The notes: generated from the sequence alone by a model not told the origin. A stretch of 6,058 bases of DNA from Spirochaetaceae bacterium (GCA_030600745.1 JAUVLL010000211.1:1-6058), one strand, 5' to 3'. Shown: positions 1 through 5,844, counted from the stretch's first letter. Program-made: numbers and translations.

Positions 1-613
1 GGACCAGATCTCAATTGTTCTAAAACTGCCGGTTGATACATTCATACAGGCCGACAAACAGCATTCTCCTGGAGCAGATTACAATCCTGCAGATATTGTA
101 ATGCTTACAGATTATCCGGAGTTAACATTGTCGAGAAACAATCTTTCTCTATGTGAAGTACTTATACCGGATCTGCTTCAAATGGTGGAAGATGCAGGTA
201 AGGAGGGGCTTACACTGGTTATCTCCTCTTCTTTCAGGAGTTATGAATATCAGGATAAGGTATTTAAATGGAATGTAGAACAGAATGGACTTGAAACTGC
301 AGAGAGGGAATCTGCCAGGCCCGGCACCAGTCAGCACCAGCTTGGTACGGCAATAGATTTTGGTACAATTACAGATGATTATGCATTTACCCCTGCCGGC
401 AAATGGCTCCTTGAAAACGCCTGGAAATATGGCTTCTCTCTATCCTATCCGGATAGTTACGAATGGCTGACAGGATATCGCCATGAATGCTGGCATTTTA
501 GGTATATCACTCCAGCCGGAACAAAACTTCAGAGAGAGTACTTCGGTAATATACAGCATTATATGATTTCATTTATTAATGATCATAGGGATGAGCTGAA
601 GAAACTATTATAA
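1..613 (+). CDS. VanY-like zinc D-alanyl-D-alanine carboxypeptidase, 5' end missing
   Basis: The product is a metallopeptidase of the VanY/peptidase M15B type. This family trims the terminal D-Ala from peptidoglycan stem peptides or precursors outside the cytoplasmic membrane. The frame is open from base 2 to the TAA at 611-613, giving 203 visible residues. Numbered from the window edge, the Zn-binding signature SxHxxGxAxD is at S110, H112, G115, A117 and D119. The second signature, ExWHFRY, starts at E162 (likely catalytic base), with H165 as the third Zn ligand. The segment SSFRSYEYQ (76-84) matches the family's usual S-G-Y-R-S-Y-x-x-Q region. The ATG at 101 is probably internal: 33 open codons precede it and read NPADIVMLTDYPE, which resembles the family's usual entry into the domain. 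The true start, and any signal peptide or lipobox, therefore lie left of the window. The function is predicted from family motifs; the exact substrate (D,D versus L,D) is not shown. Confidence 0.9.
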   Translation, partial: DQISIVLKLPVDTFIQADKQHSPGADYNPADIVMLTDYPELTLSRNNLSLCEVLIPDLLQMVEDAGKEGLTLVISSSFRSYEYQDKVFKWNVEQNGLETAERESARPGTSQHQLGTAIDFGTITDDYAFTPAGKWLLENAWKYGFSLSYPDSYEWLTGYRHECWHFRYITPAGTKLQREYFGNIQHYMISFINDHRDELKKLL

Positions 614-647
614 TTTTTGCATACATCCCATGAGCTTTTAGGTAAGT

Positions 648-667
648 TGTGTTTACGACTCAACACA
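648..667. terminator. weak hairpin between convergent genes, possible terminator
   Basis: A perfect 6-bp inverted repeat (TGTGTT at 648-653, AACACA at 662-667) with an 8-nt loop lies in the 67-bp gap between the VanY-like gene and the convergent Tim44-like gene. Neither strand has a proper T-tract next to it, so termination is only a guess from position. It is the only structure I see in this gap. Confidence 0.2.
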
Positions 668-680
668 GGGCTATCAGGGG

Positions 681-2480
681 TTACAAATAAGCCTTTTTTA
701 CCTCATCCAGAAGTTTGCTTTCTTCGGAGCTTAAATCATTGTCTGCCATAGCTGCTTTGAACATAAGACTGTAGATTTTTGTCCTTTTTTTCTTATCTTC
801 CGGCATTTTTATTGAGAGTCTGCCGGACGCAGCCTGCTTAAAGAGGGGATCAATAATCGCTGTCTTATAGCCAAATTTCTTTGCTGCTGTTTCGGCAAGC
901 TCTCTTTCCCTTGTATCGAATACTCCATCAGCTGCAATTATCATCATAATATTGTTAAGAGCATAATCCCTGATATCATAAACACCATCTATAACAGCAG
1001 CTTTGACAGAACTGGTCATATCTTTACTTGAAATAGCGGTATATTCTTCCATGGAAATAATATCTTCCACAACCCAGTCTTTACTTCCCCTGTTATATGC
1101 AGTTCCACAATAAGAACACTTTGCTGCCAGTTCATCTTCAACTGCTCCGCCGCAGGCAGGGCAGGATCCAGCATAGAGTGATCCTTTGGATTTGCCTCCG
1201 TTAATTTCTTTTTTAAAAATAAGTACTTCTGTTTTGGAAACAACAAATGGATCAACTTTTGAAATACGATTTTTTCCCAATACTTTTATTCTCTGGAATG
1301 AAGAGCGGATAGAAATATACAGTAGATTATCTGTTTCTGTTTTCCCTGCCCCAATAAGTGATACATCATTAAGAAAAAGTCTGTTGTATGCAATTGACTC
1401 ATTGGTTTTTAAGGAAATAAGCTTACCAGCATAACTGGCACTAATAAATCTTTTAACTTTGTCATAGGAATTTGTACTTTGAGCGGAAATAACCTGAAGA
1501 TATGCATTACTTGCTTTATCTTCTATAAGCTGAACAGAGGATTCATCTTCAAAAGCTTTTTTAGCTATTTCTGAGGCTACATGATTAAGTTTACGTTGAC
1601 TTGTACGGGATGCGGCATAATCATTTGCCTGGGTAATTTCAGAGAGAATCCAGTCGTAGTCTCCATTGTTAAGGAGTGTCCCGCAGAATGTACATTTTAC
1701 AACATCTGAGTTTTTACCATCCAGAGGAGCTCTGCAGTTTGGACATTCAACTGTTCCATATAGATCTTTATTTTTACTGCTTTTTTTCCTTATAAAAGAC
1801 CAGTATTCTATAAAATCTTCAGAAACATCAGTATTAAGGTTCCTTGATAATTCAGATTTAAATATATCATTTGCAGAAGCACTTATACCTGCATGAATTA
1901 TATCAAATTCTCCATCACTCCCGATCTTGTCAATCCATATGTTATCAATATCAATATCACTTATAATATTGGTTTGTTTTAGAATCCCCATCATTTCAAT
2001 CTGGGTAATAAACCTTTGATGAACACCATCTGTAATATATCTGCGGGCTTTTGAAATATTTTTTTCTGACCATGCTTTTTGAATACCCATAAAAGCAGTA
2101 TTTACTTTATGAAGAAACTCATGTTCATTAAAATCAGGATTTACTTTTTGAAAAGCTGAATAACCTTTTATATGATCAGTTCCTGCCTGACCCCCCTCAT
2201 TTTGTCCTGGAAAATTTTTAAATGCAGATTTATTTTTTTTCTGTTTTTTATTTGCAGAAATATAAAGAAAAATAACTATACCCAGAATTATAAAATTAAA
2301 GGGGAAGGGAATTATCCTCATTAGATAGAAAATAAGATAGATTATACCCAGGTCTCCGCCACCTGAGCTGCTGGAACTGCTTCCACCACCTCCTGCTCTT
2401 GCGAATAACAGCTCCACTCCAACTGTCAGGAGCAGCATAATGATCAATACAGTAATTTTGGTTAGTTTGTTTCTTTTCAT
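681..2480 (-). CDS. membrane-anchored protein with two Tim44-like/zinc-ribbon modules and a C-terminal TerB-like domain
   Basis: The protein has 599 residues. The N-terminus MKRNKLTK is followed by a hydrophobic stretch (9-27, signal or TM), a Gly/Ser-rich linker (30-42) of the kind seen in bacterial Tim44-domain proteins, and further hydrophobic segments (about 45-74). A Lys-rich stretch (78-88) then suggests that the rest faces the cytoplasm. Residues about 115-235 resemble the Tim44-like domain (F-L-x-K-V-N-T-A-F-M-G-I-Q-K-A-W). They are followed by a zinc ribbon with C246, C249, C263 and C266. Residues about 300-430 look like a diverged second copy, followed by a second ribbon with C440, C443, C455 and C458. 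Residues about 491-599 resemble TerB, with two acidic stretches, AADGVFDTRE (516-525) and MADNDLSSEE (578-587). The ATG at 2480 has an in-frame TAA four codons upstream, so no longer start exists, although no clear Shine-Dalgarno is visible. Role unknown; a membrane-linked scaffold or stress sensor is speculation. Domain calls are by eye: ribbons firm, Tim44 and TerB likely, second Tim44-like copy tentative. Confidence 0.85.
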   Translation of the reverse strand: MKRNKLTKITVLIIMLLLTVGVELLFARAGGGGSSSSSSGGGDLGIIYLIFYLMRIIPFPFNFIILGIVIFLYISANKKQKKNKSAFKNFPGQNEGGQAGTDHIKGYSAFQKVNPDFNEHEFLHKVNTAFMGIQKAWSEKNISKARRYITDGVHQRFITQIEMMGILKQTNIISDIDIDNIWIDKIGSDGEFDIIHAGISASANDIFKSELSRNLNTDVSEDFIEYWSFIRKKSSKNKDLYGTVECPNCRAPLDGKNSDVVKCTFCGTLLNNGDYDWILSEITQANDYAASRTSQRKLNHVASEIAKKAFEDESSVQLIEDKASNAYLQVISAQSTNSYDKVKRFISASYAGKLISLKTNESIAYNRLFLNDVSLIGAGKTETDNLLYISIRSSFQRIKVLGKNRISKVDPFVVSKTEVLIFKKEINGGKSKGSLYAGSCPACGGAVEDELAAKCSYCGTAYNRGSKDWVVEDIISMEEYTAISSKDMTSSVKAAVIDGVYDIRDYALNNIMMIIAADGVFDTRERELAETAAKKFGYKTAIIDPLFKQAASGRLSIKMPEDKKKRTKIYSLMFKAAMADNDLSSEESKLLDEVKKAYL

Positions 2481-2556
2481 GATAAAAGTTTATGATAGTC
2501 TGTACCGGAGGTCAATAGAAGTATCACTAAATGATAATCAAAAAGAACAGATAATA

Positions 2557-2585
2557 ATTCTATTTTTATATATCACAATTGTCGA
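2557..2585 (-). promoter_or_regulatory. candidate sigma70 promoter for the Tim44-like gene
   Basis: Read on the minus strand, a -35 TCGACA (2585-2580, 5 of 6 matches to TTGACA) is followed after exactly 17 bp by a -10 TAGAAT (2562-2557, 5 of 6 matches to TATAAT). Transcription would start near 2550, giving a leader of about 70 nt before the ATG at 2480. The spacer contains the left outer arm of the dyad at 2569-2620, so a protein bound there could also affect this promoter. AT-rich DNA gives such matches by chance, hence the moderate confidence. Confidence 0.45.
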
Positions 2586-2620
2586 GTTTATATTAGTATA
2601 AAATGTAATTTGGTGATATA
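2569..2620. promoter_or_regulatory. 52-bp concentric dyad, candidate operator upstream of brnTA
   Basis: Outer arms TATATCAC (2569-2576) and GTGATATA (2613-2620) and inner arms TTTATA (2587-2592) and TATAAA (2597-2602) are each perfect inverted repeats. Both share one symmetry axis, between 2594 and 2595. Pairing every position about that axis gives 18 matches out of 26. The right outer arm overlaps the -10 box of the toxin-antitoxin promoter, and the inner arms overlap its -35 region. Antitoxins with ribbon-helix-helix folds, including BrnA, usually repress their own operon by binding such dyads. Assigning this site to the downstream antitoxin is an inference from position. Confidence 0.5.
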
Positions 2621-2622
2621 AT
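2593..2622 (+). promoter_or_regulatory. candidate promoter of the brnT-brnA operon
   Basis: A perfect -10 TATAAT lies at 2617-2622, about 40 bp before the brnT ATG. The best -35 at 18-bp spacing is TTAGTA (2593-2598), which matches TTGACA at only three positions. Both elements lie on the dyad at 2569-2620, as expected for an autorepressed operon whose -35 need not be strong. The start of transcription would be near 2629. Confidence 0.5.
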
Positions 2623-2662
2623 CTTCCAGAGGTTTTAACTGAAATCAAGGTAGAATGTTAGT

Positions 2663-2935
2663 ATGAAATTAGAATGGGATTTCAAAAAAGCAGCAAATAA
2701 TTTCCGAAAGCATGATGTTTCTTTTGAGGAAGCTGCAACGGCCTTGAGCGACTCGTTGTCAGCAACCGGTATTGACCCCGACCATTCAACTGGGGAATTT
2801 AGATATATCACTTTTGGCATTTCTGATAGTGGTCGTTTGTTAGTAGTTGCTCACACCGAACTGGGGGAGTCTATTCGAATAATCAGTGCCCGTTGTGCTA
2901 CCAAAGGAGAGCGAAAAATTTATGAAGAAGAATAA
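2663..2935 (+). CDS. brnT: BrnT-family toxin (DUF497), type II toxin-antitoxin ribonuclease
   Basis: The 90-residue protein has the usual size of BrnT, a RelE-fold ribonuclease toxin that inhibits translation until bound by BrnA. Family landmarks are the N-terminal LEWDFKKAANNFRKHDVSFEEA (3-24, shown here by its pattern W-D-x-x-K-A-x-x-N-x-x-K-H-x-V-S-F-E-E-A), the central strand GRLLVVAHTE (57-66) and the C-terminal IRIISARCATKGERKIYEE (71-89, matching the family's R-I-I-S-A-R-x-A-T-x-x-E-R-x-x-Y-E). No internal stop or missing core block is seen, so the toxin looks intact. AAGG at 2647-2650 is a modest Shine-Dalgarno, 12 nt from the ATG. The stop overlaps the antitoxin start by 14 bp, so the two are translationally linked. 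Parts of the gene look richer in G+C than the flanking genes, which fits horizontal acquisition. The identification is firm; activity is inferred from the family. Confidence 0.9.
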   Translation: MKLEWDFKKAANNFRKHDVSFEEAATALSDSLSATGIDPDHSTGEFRYITFGISDSGRLLVVAHTELGESIRIISARCATKGERKIYEEE

Positions 2936-3155
2936 GAACAATGATGAATTACGTGACGAGTATCAGCAGTCGGATTTTCCTTCCTCTCTGGTTCGTGGTA
3001 AGTATGCAAAACGTTTGCATGAGTCGTCCAATGTAATTGTGCTGAAACCGGAAGTGGCCGAAGTTTTTCCCAATGAAGAAGCTGTGAATTCTGCTCTTTT
3101 ATCACTGATTAAACTTGCACAAACATCAACACACCTGATAAACCCCTCTGCCTGA
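2922..3155 (+). CDS. BrnA-like antitoxin partner of BrnT
   Basis: The 77-residue protein directly follows brnT in the usual toxin-first order and overlaps it by 14 bp. It has a charged, probably flexible N-terminus (1-20), then the block VRGKYAKRLHESSNVIVLKP (24-43) and PEVAEVFPNEEAVNSALLSL (43-62). The latter fits a beta strand followed by helices of a ribbon-helix-helix DNA-binding fold. It resembles the short partners often found beside DUF497 toxins more than canonical BrnA, which is why no symbol is given. The expected role is to bind and neutralise the toxin through one end and repress the promoter at 2593-2622 through the other. I chose the ATG at 2922: AGGAG at 2905-2909 precedes it, and the open frame upstream (GTG at 2886) merely runs inside brnT. 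The role rests mainly on context plus fold pattern. Confidence 0.8.
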   Translation: MKKNKNNDELRDEYQQSDFPSSLVRGKYAKRLHESSNVIVLKPEVAEVFPNEEAVNSALLSLIKLAQTSTHLINPSA

Positions 3156-3196
3156 CAATACTATCCATCCTACAACCTGGTTTTGCTTGCAAATGA

Positions 3197-3253
3197 TTGG
3201 AGGGGAGTCCAACAATCCCCAGATTAGTTGAGTATTATATTCACAAACTAATC
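3197..3253. terminator. cluster of small inverted repeats between convergent genes
   Basis: The 106-bp gap between the antitoxin gene and the convergent CsgG-like gene holds three short inverted repeats. They are TTGGA (3197-3201) with TCCAA (3208-3212), GGGGA (3202-3206) with TCCCC (3216-3220), and GATTAGTT (3222-3229) with AACTAATC (3246-3253). The first two interlock. None has an adjoining T-tract on either strand. Position suggests transcription ends here from one or both sides, but the elements are not canonical intrinsic terminators. Confidence 0.3.
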
Positions 3254-3261
3254 ATCATAGG

Positions 3262-4398
3262 TTATCTCTCCCCTACTGGATCCAATGGTACAGCCTGCTC
3301 CAATAGCCATTCTTGGGATAGGAGACAACCCGCACTTAAAACAGCACCGTAAACTTCAATGGGTATATAATTCTGACCTACATAGTTTTCCTCTTGAGAT
3401 ACCGTGTCCATGTTGTTTTTAAAAGCTTCTATGCTGATTCCGATAGTATTTCCCACAGGAGTCTGATAACCGAGTACCATTCTTCTGTTAGTATCTCTTA
3501 TAGCAAAACGAGTATCTTCCCCCGGACCATAGAGACTATCCAGGATATACATATTTTCATCGGTAATGGGCCAGTCATCTCCGAATGTGTCTTGTACATC
3601 ATTACTAGTTCGGTATAGGGACAGGGAACTGTTTTTAATAAATGGGAGGGCAGCAGGATTTTCACGGGAGTAGAATGGTGCCGGCATAATTTTGAATCTG
3701 GAAGTACTTACAGCGAATTTATTCAAGTAGTAACGAATTGCATTGGATTCAGGATCGATAGCTGCTGCTTCTGTCATCTTTTCTTCTGCAGCCTTAAGAT
3801 CGTTGTTATCGTAGGCATCTATTGCTTCAGAGAAGTTTACAACAACAGCTTTTGCCTGTTCTTCTGTGGGTATAACTTTTACAGGTGGCGTTTCTTTTGC
3901 AGCAACAGTTGGCTCTGATTTTGGCACTAAAGCTTTAACTATACTGGCTCCCAGTTTTTTGGTTATTTTATTATAGTCGGAAAGGGCTCCCTCTGCTTTA
4001 GTTTTTAAAACAACAGTTCCAGACTCTACATTAATTACTTCCAGTGTAATAATAAGATTACCCATAAGATCGAACAGCTGTCCTGTTACCATATATTCTG
4101 CAGTAAGCAGTTTACCGAGTTCTGCAGCCTTGCTTTCATCTGCAAAGCCGGATAAGCCGAAAGACTATTCTTCCAGTATGGCATTTCTTTTGTCTCTTTC
4201 GATAAGCTTAATGCCTTTATATTCAGAAAGATCAACAGCCACAAACTCTGCAAAACCTTTCCCCAGATAAATGTAGTCCTGATTTGATGATTGAACCTCA
4301 AAGTCAAGAATGGCAATTCGTACTGTCTCGGCAGCAATAATCCCTGAAACAGAGATGATTAGAAAAAGAAGTATTACAAAGAAGAGGGATTTTTTCAT
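3262..4398 (-). pseudogene. CsgG-like exported protein with TPR-like segment, interrupted by in-frame TAG
   Basis: The frame runs from an ATG at 4398 to a TAA at 3262-3264 (378 codons), with a single TAG at 4167-4165 (codon 78). Residues 1-22 form a signal peptide (MKKSLFF, hydrophobic core, SGIIAAE). Residues 24-77, with VRIAILDFEV and KGIKLIERDKRNAILEE, are the start of a CsgG-like domain. After the TAG the same frame continues with SFGLSGFADESKAAELGKLL, then MVTGQLFDLMGNLIITLEVI, completing the domain to about residue 156. A linker (157-185), one TPR-like helix pair (about 186-226) and an unrecognised C-terminal region (230-378) follow. Relatives usually have Glu-Glu-Gln here, so CAG to TAG is the likely change (from family memory). 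AGGAGG (4409-4404) lies 5 nt from the start. The ATG at 4092 lacks a Shine-Dalgarno and would make a leaderless, unexported fragment. The gene is a recent nonsense mutant, a read-through gene or a sequencing error; the neighbouring MATE gene ends in TAG, so general TAG reassignment is unlikely. Confidence 0.85.
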
Positions 4399-4403
4399 TA
4401 TGG

Positions 4404-4409
4404 CCTCCT
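4404..4409 (-). promoter_or_regulatory. strong Shine-Dalgarno of the CsgG-like gene
   Basis: The minus strand reads AGGAGG here, 5 nt upstream of the ATG at 4398. It is the clearest Shine-Dalgarno of any minus-strand gene in the window and fixes the start of the interrupted gene, which suggests the gene was well translated before the TAG arose. Confidence 0.8.
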
Positions 4410-4418
4410 GTTTTTAAT

Positions 4419-4443
4419 AATTCTAAATCCACTATTTAGAATT
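4419..4443. repeat. 10-bp perfect hairpin overlapping the MATE stop codon
   Basis: AATTCTAAAT (4419-4428) and ATTTAGAATT (4434-4443) form a perfect 10-bp inverted repeat with a 5-nt loop. The stop codon TAG of the MATE gene (4434-4432) lies at the arm/loop boundary. On the transcribed minus strand the hairpin is followed by ATTAAAAACAGG, not a T-tract, so it is not a classic terminator. It could stabilise or process a shared transcript, weakly attenuate it, or be a side effect of the promoter-like hexamers it contains. Confidence 0.5.
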
Positions 4444-4448
4444 TGCAA
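4420..4448 (-). promoter_or_regulatory. candidate promoter of the CsgG-like gene inside the MATE 3' end
   Basis: On the minus strand TTGCAA (4448-4443, 4 of 6 consensus matches) is followed after 17 bp by TAGAAT (4425-4420, 5 of 6). Transcription would start near 4413, just upstream of the AGGAGG at 4409-4404, giving a leader of about 15 nt. If real, the CsgG-like gene can be expressed independently of the transporter. The AT-rich context makes chance matches common. Confidence 0.35.
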
Positions 4449-5772
4449 GGATCTTAATTACAATCACAGCTGCCAGAATCCCTGTAATTAAATTGGCAGC
4501 AGCCCCGCCTGCAAATATTCCCTTAAGGCCGAATATTTTAGATCCAAGAACTGCCAATGGTATATATAATACTATCAGCCTGAGAAGTGAAAGAACAATT
4601 GCATGAATTGGTTTACCTATGGCATTTAGAACCGATGAAGATAACAGGAGTATTCCCTGGAAACCGTATGTAAGGGCTATAATTCGTATATAGGTGACTA
4701 CAGTACTTATTACAACAGGATCCTTATTAAACAGACCTGCCATAAAGGAGCCTGTTAAATAGAAGCCCCCATAGGCAATAACGCTCCAAAAAAGAGAGAA
4801 TTTGTAAACCTTTTTTACTGCTTCTGAAACCCTTCCAAACTTCCCCGAACCCCAGTTCTGTCCAGTAAAGGGGATCATTACTGCTGCTAAAGAACGTACT
4901 ATCATAAGGACGATCAACTCCAGTCTTGTCCCAACTCCAAATCCTGCAACAGCAGATGTTCCGAAGTTCGAGACCATTCTTGTAATTATACCCATTGTAA
5001 GAGGGTCTATAATTCTTGTAAGTGCAGCAGGTATACCTATAAACAGAATTTGTTTCCATGAGGTGAATAATTCTCCATAAGTCAATTTTTTAAAAGTAAT
5101 AAGTTCTCTTTTTATAAGAATAATCAGTGCAAATACCAGTGTGGAAGCTCTTCCTAAAACAGTTGCCAGGGCAGCACCTGCCAGACCCATTGCCGGAAAT
5201 GGACCGATACCGAATATAAGAAGGGGATCAAGTATCATATTGGCTATTGCCGCTATAGTCATTATAAGAGCTGGTGTCTTCATATCACCTGTAGCCCGGA
5301 TAATATTGTTTCCGACCATTGGAAAAACTACAAAAATAACCCCTATGTACCATATACGCATGTACTCTTTTATAAGTGGCAGAGTTACAGTGTCCGCTCC
5401 CAGGAGGGTGAAGAGGGGACTTATGGTTAATTCTCCTGTTACAGCAGCTACAGCAACAATTAAAGCTGCAAGAAACAGAGCATCAGTAGAAAGCCGCTTT
5501 ACACGGGATGTATCACCTTTTCCAATTGCTCTGGAAACTACTGATGATGTTCCCATTCCCAGTCCAAGAGCAATACTCTGAACCACCAGGATAACAGGAA
5601 ATGTAAAACTCATGGCTGCCAGTTCATTTTTTCCCAGCTGTCCTATGTAGAATGTATCTACCAGGTTGAATATTACCATACTTATCATCCCTGCCATCAT
5701 CTGGAGGGAAAGTCTTGTCAATAATTTTGTAATATTGCCTTCGGTAAGTTTTGCCTTGATTTTTCTATTCAT
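4432..5772 (-). CDS. MATE-family multidrug/cation antiporter
   Basis: The 446-residue protein has the usual length and about 12 hydrophobic segments of the MATE family (NorM/MepA/DinF-like), inner-membrane antiporters that export cationic compounds using a Na+ or H+ gradient. From the ATG at 5772, landmarks are NLVDTFYIGQLG (36-47), RATGDMKTP (159-167), NMILDPLLIFGIGP (178-191), GVGTRLE (279-285), GQNWGSGKFGR (304-314) and NAIGKP (383-388). Residues 1-220 and 221-446 form the two homologous halves; no stop or frameshift is seen. Substrate and coupling ion cannot be read from sequence. The frame is also open to a TTG at 5802, adding ten residues. I prefer the ATG because MNRKIKAKLTEGNITKLL is a normal short cytoplasmic N-terminus, and the TTG lies inside the candidate promoter. 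No Shine-Dalgarno is visible at either start. The CsgG-like gene follows 33 bp downstream on the same strand. Confidence 0.93.
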   Translation of the reverse strand: MNRKIKAKLTEGNITKLLTRLSLQMMAGMISMVIFNLVDTFYIGQLGKNELAAMSFTFPVILVVQSIALGLGMGTSSVVSRAIGKGDTSRVKRLSTDALFLAALIVAVAAVTGELTISPLFTLLGADTVTLPLIKEYMRIWYIGVIFVVFPMVGNNIIRATGDMKTPALIMTIAAIANMILDPLLIFGIGPFPAMGLAGAALATVLGRASTLVFALIILIKRELITFKKLTYGELFTSWKQILFIGIPAALTRIIDPLTMGIITRMVSNFGTSAVAGFGVGTRLELIVLMIVRSLAAVMIPFTGQNWGSGKFGRVSEAVKKVYKFSLFWSVIAYGGFYLTGSFMAGLFNKDPVVISTVVTYIRIIALTYGFQGILLLSSSVLNAIGKPIHAIVLSLLRLIVLYIPLAVLGSKIFGLKGIFAGGAAANLITGILAAVIVIKILANSK

Positions 5773-5779
5773 TACGAAA

Positions 5780-5808
5780 AATATAATGGAATAAGTTGAC
5801 AATTACAA
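5780..5808 (-). promoter_or_regulatory. candidate promoter of the MATE gene
   Basis: On the minus strand TTGTAA (5808-5803, 4 of 6 matches) is followed after 17 bp by TATATT (5785-5780, 5 of 6). Transcription would start near 5773, directly at the ATG at 5772, implying a nearly leaderless mRNA. That would explain the missing Shine-Dalgarno. Confidence 0.35.
5796..5801 (+). promoter_or_regulatory. consensus -35 hexamer upstream of the right-edge gene
   Basis: A perfect TTGACA lies 43 bp before the ATG at 5845, within the divergent spacer. No good -10 sits 16-18 bp downstream: the sequence there (about 5818-5824) is CAATAGT. It is either a promoter helped by an activator or a chance match overlapping the divergent MATE promoter. 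Confidence 0.3.
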
Positions 5809-5844
5809 TTAGAATAACAATAGTTGAATAGTAGGGGGAGCGGG

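Noticed and set aside
2385..2400. Direct repeats in the Gly/Ser-encoding stretch as a possible repeat element
   Set aside because: They are explained by the low-complexity Gly/Ser linker typical of Tim44-domain proteins.
2886..2921. Longer GTG start for the antitoxin
   Set aside because: The extra 12 codons only run inside brnT. The ATG at 2922 has an AGGAG upstream and gives the overlap usual for these operons.
2625..3260. Integron cassette carrying brnTA
   Set aside because: Toxin-antitoxin cassettes are common in integrons, but I could not find paired attC core sites (RYYYAAC and GTTRRRY) at the block's ends.
4165..4167. Genome-wide use of TAG as a sense codon
   Set aside because: The MATE gene ends in TAG at its expected length and no other gene in the window has an internal TAG.
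4086..4337. Open frame on the minus strand spanning the TAG of the CsgG-like gene
   Set aside because: It is in a different frame from both CsgG-like pieces, its protein resembles nothing, and the in-frame reading across the TAG gives normal domain sequence. A frameshift is therefore not needed to explain the break.
5141..5581. 146-codon plus-strand open frame inside the MATE gene
   Set aside because: It lies entirely antisense to a well-supported transporter. Its Arg/Ala/Ile-rich composition is the mirror of membrane-protein codons.
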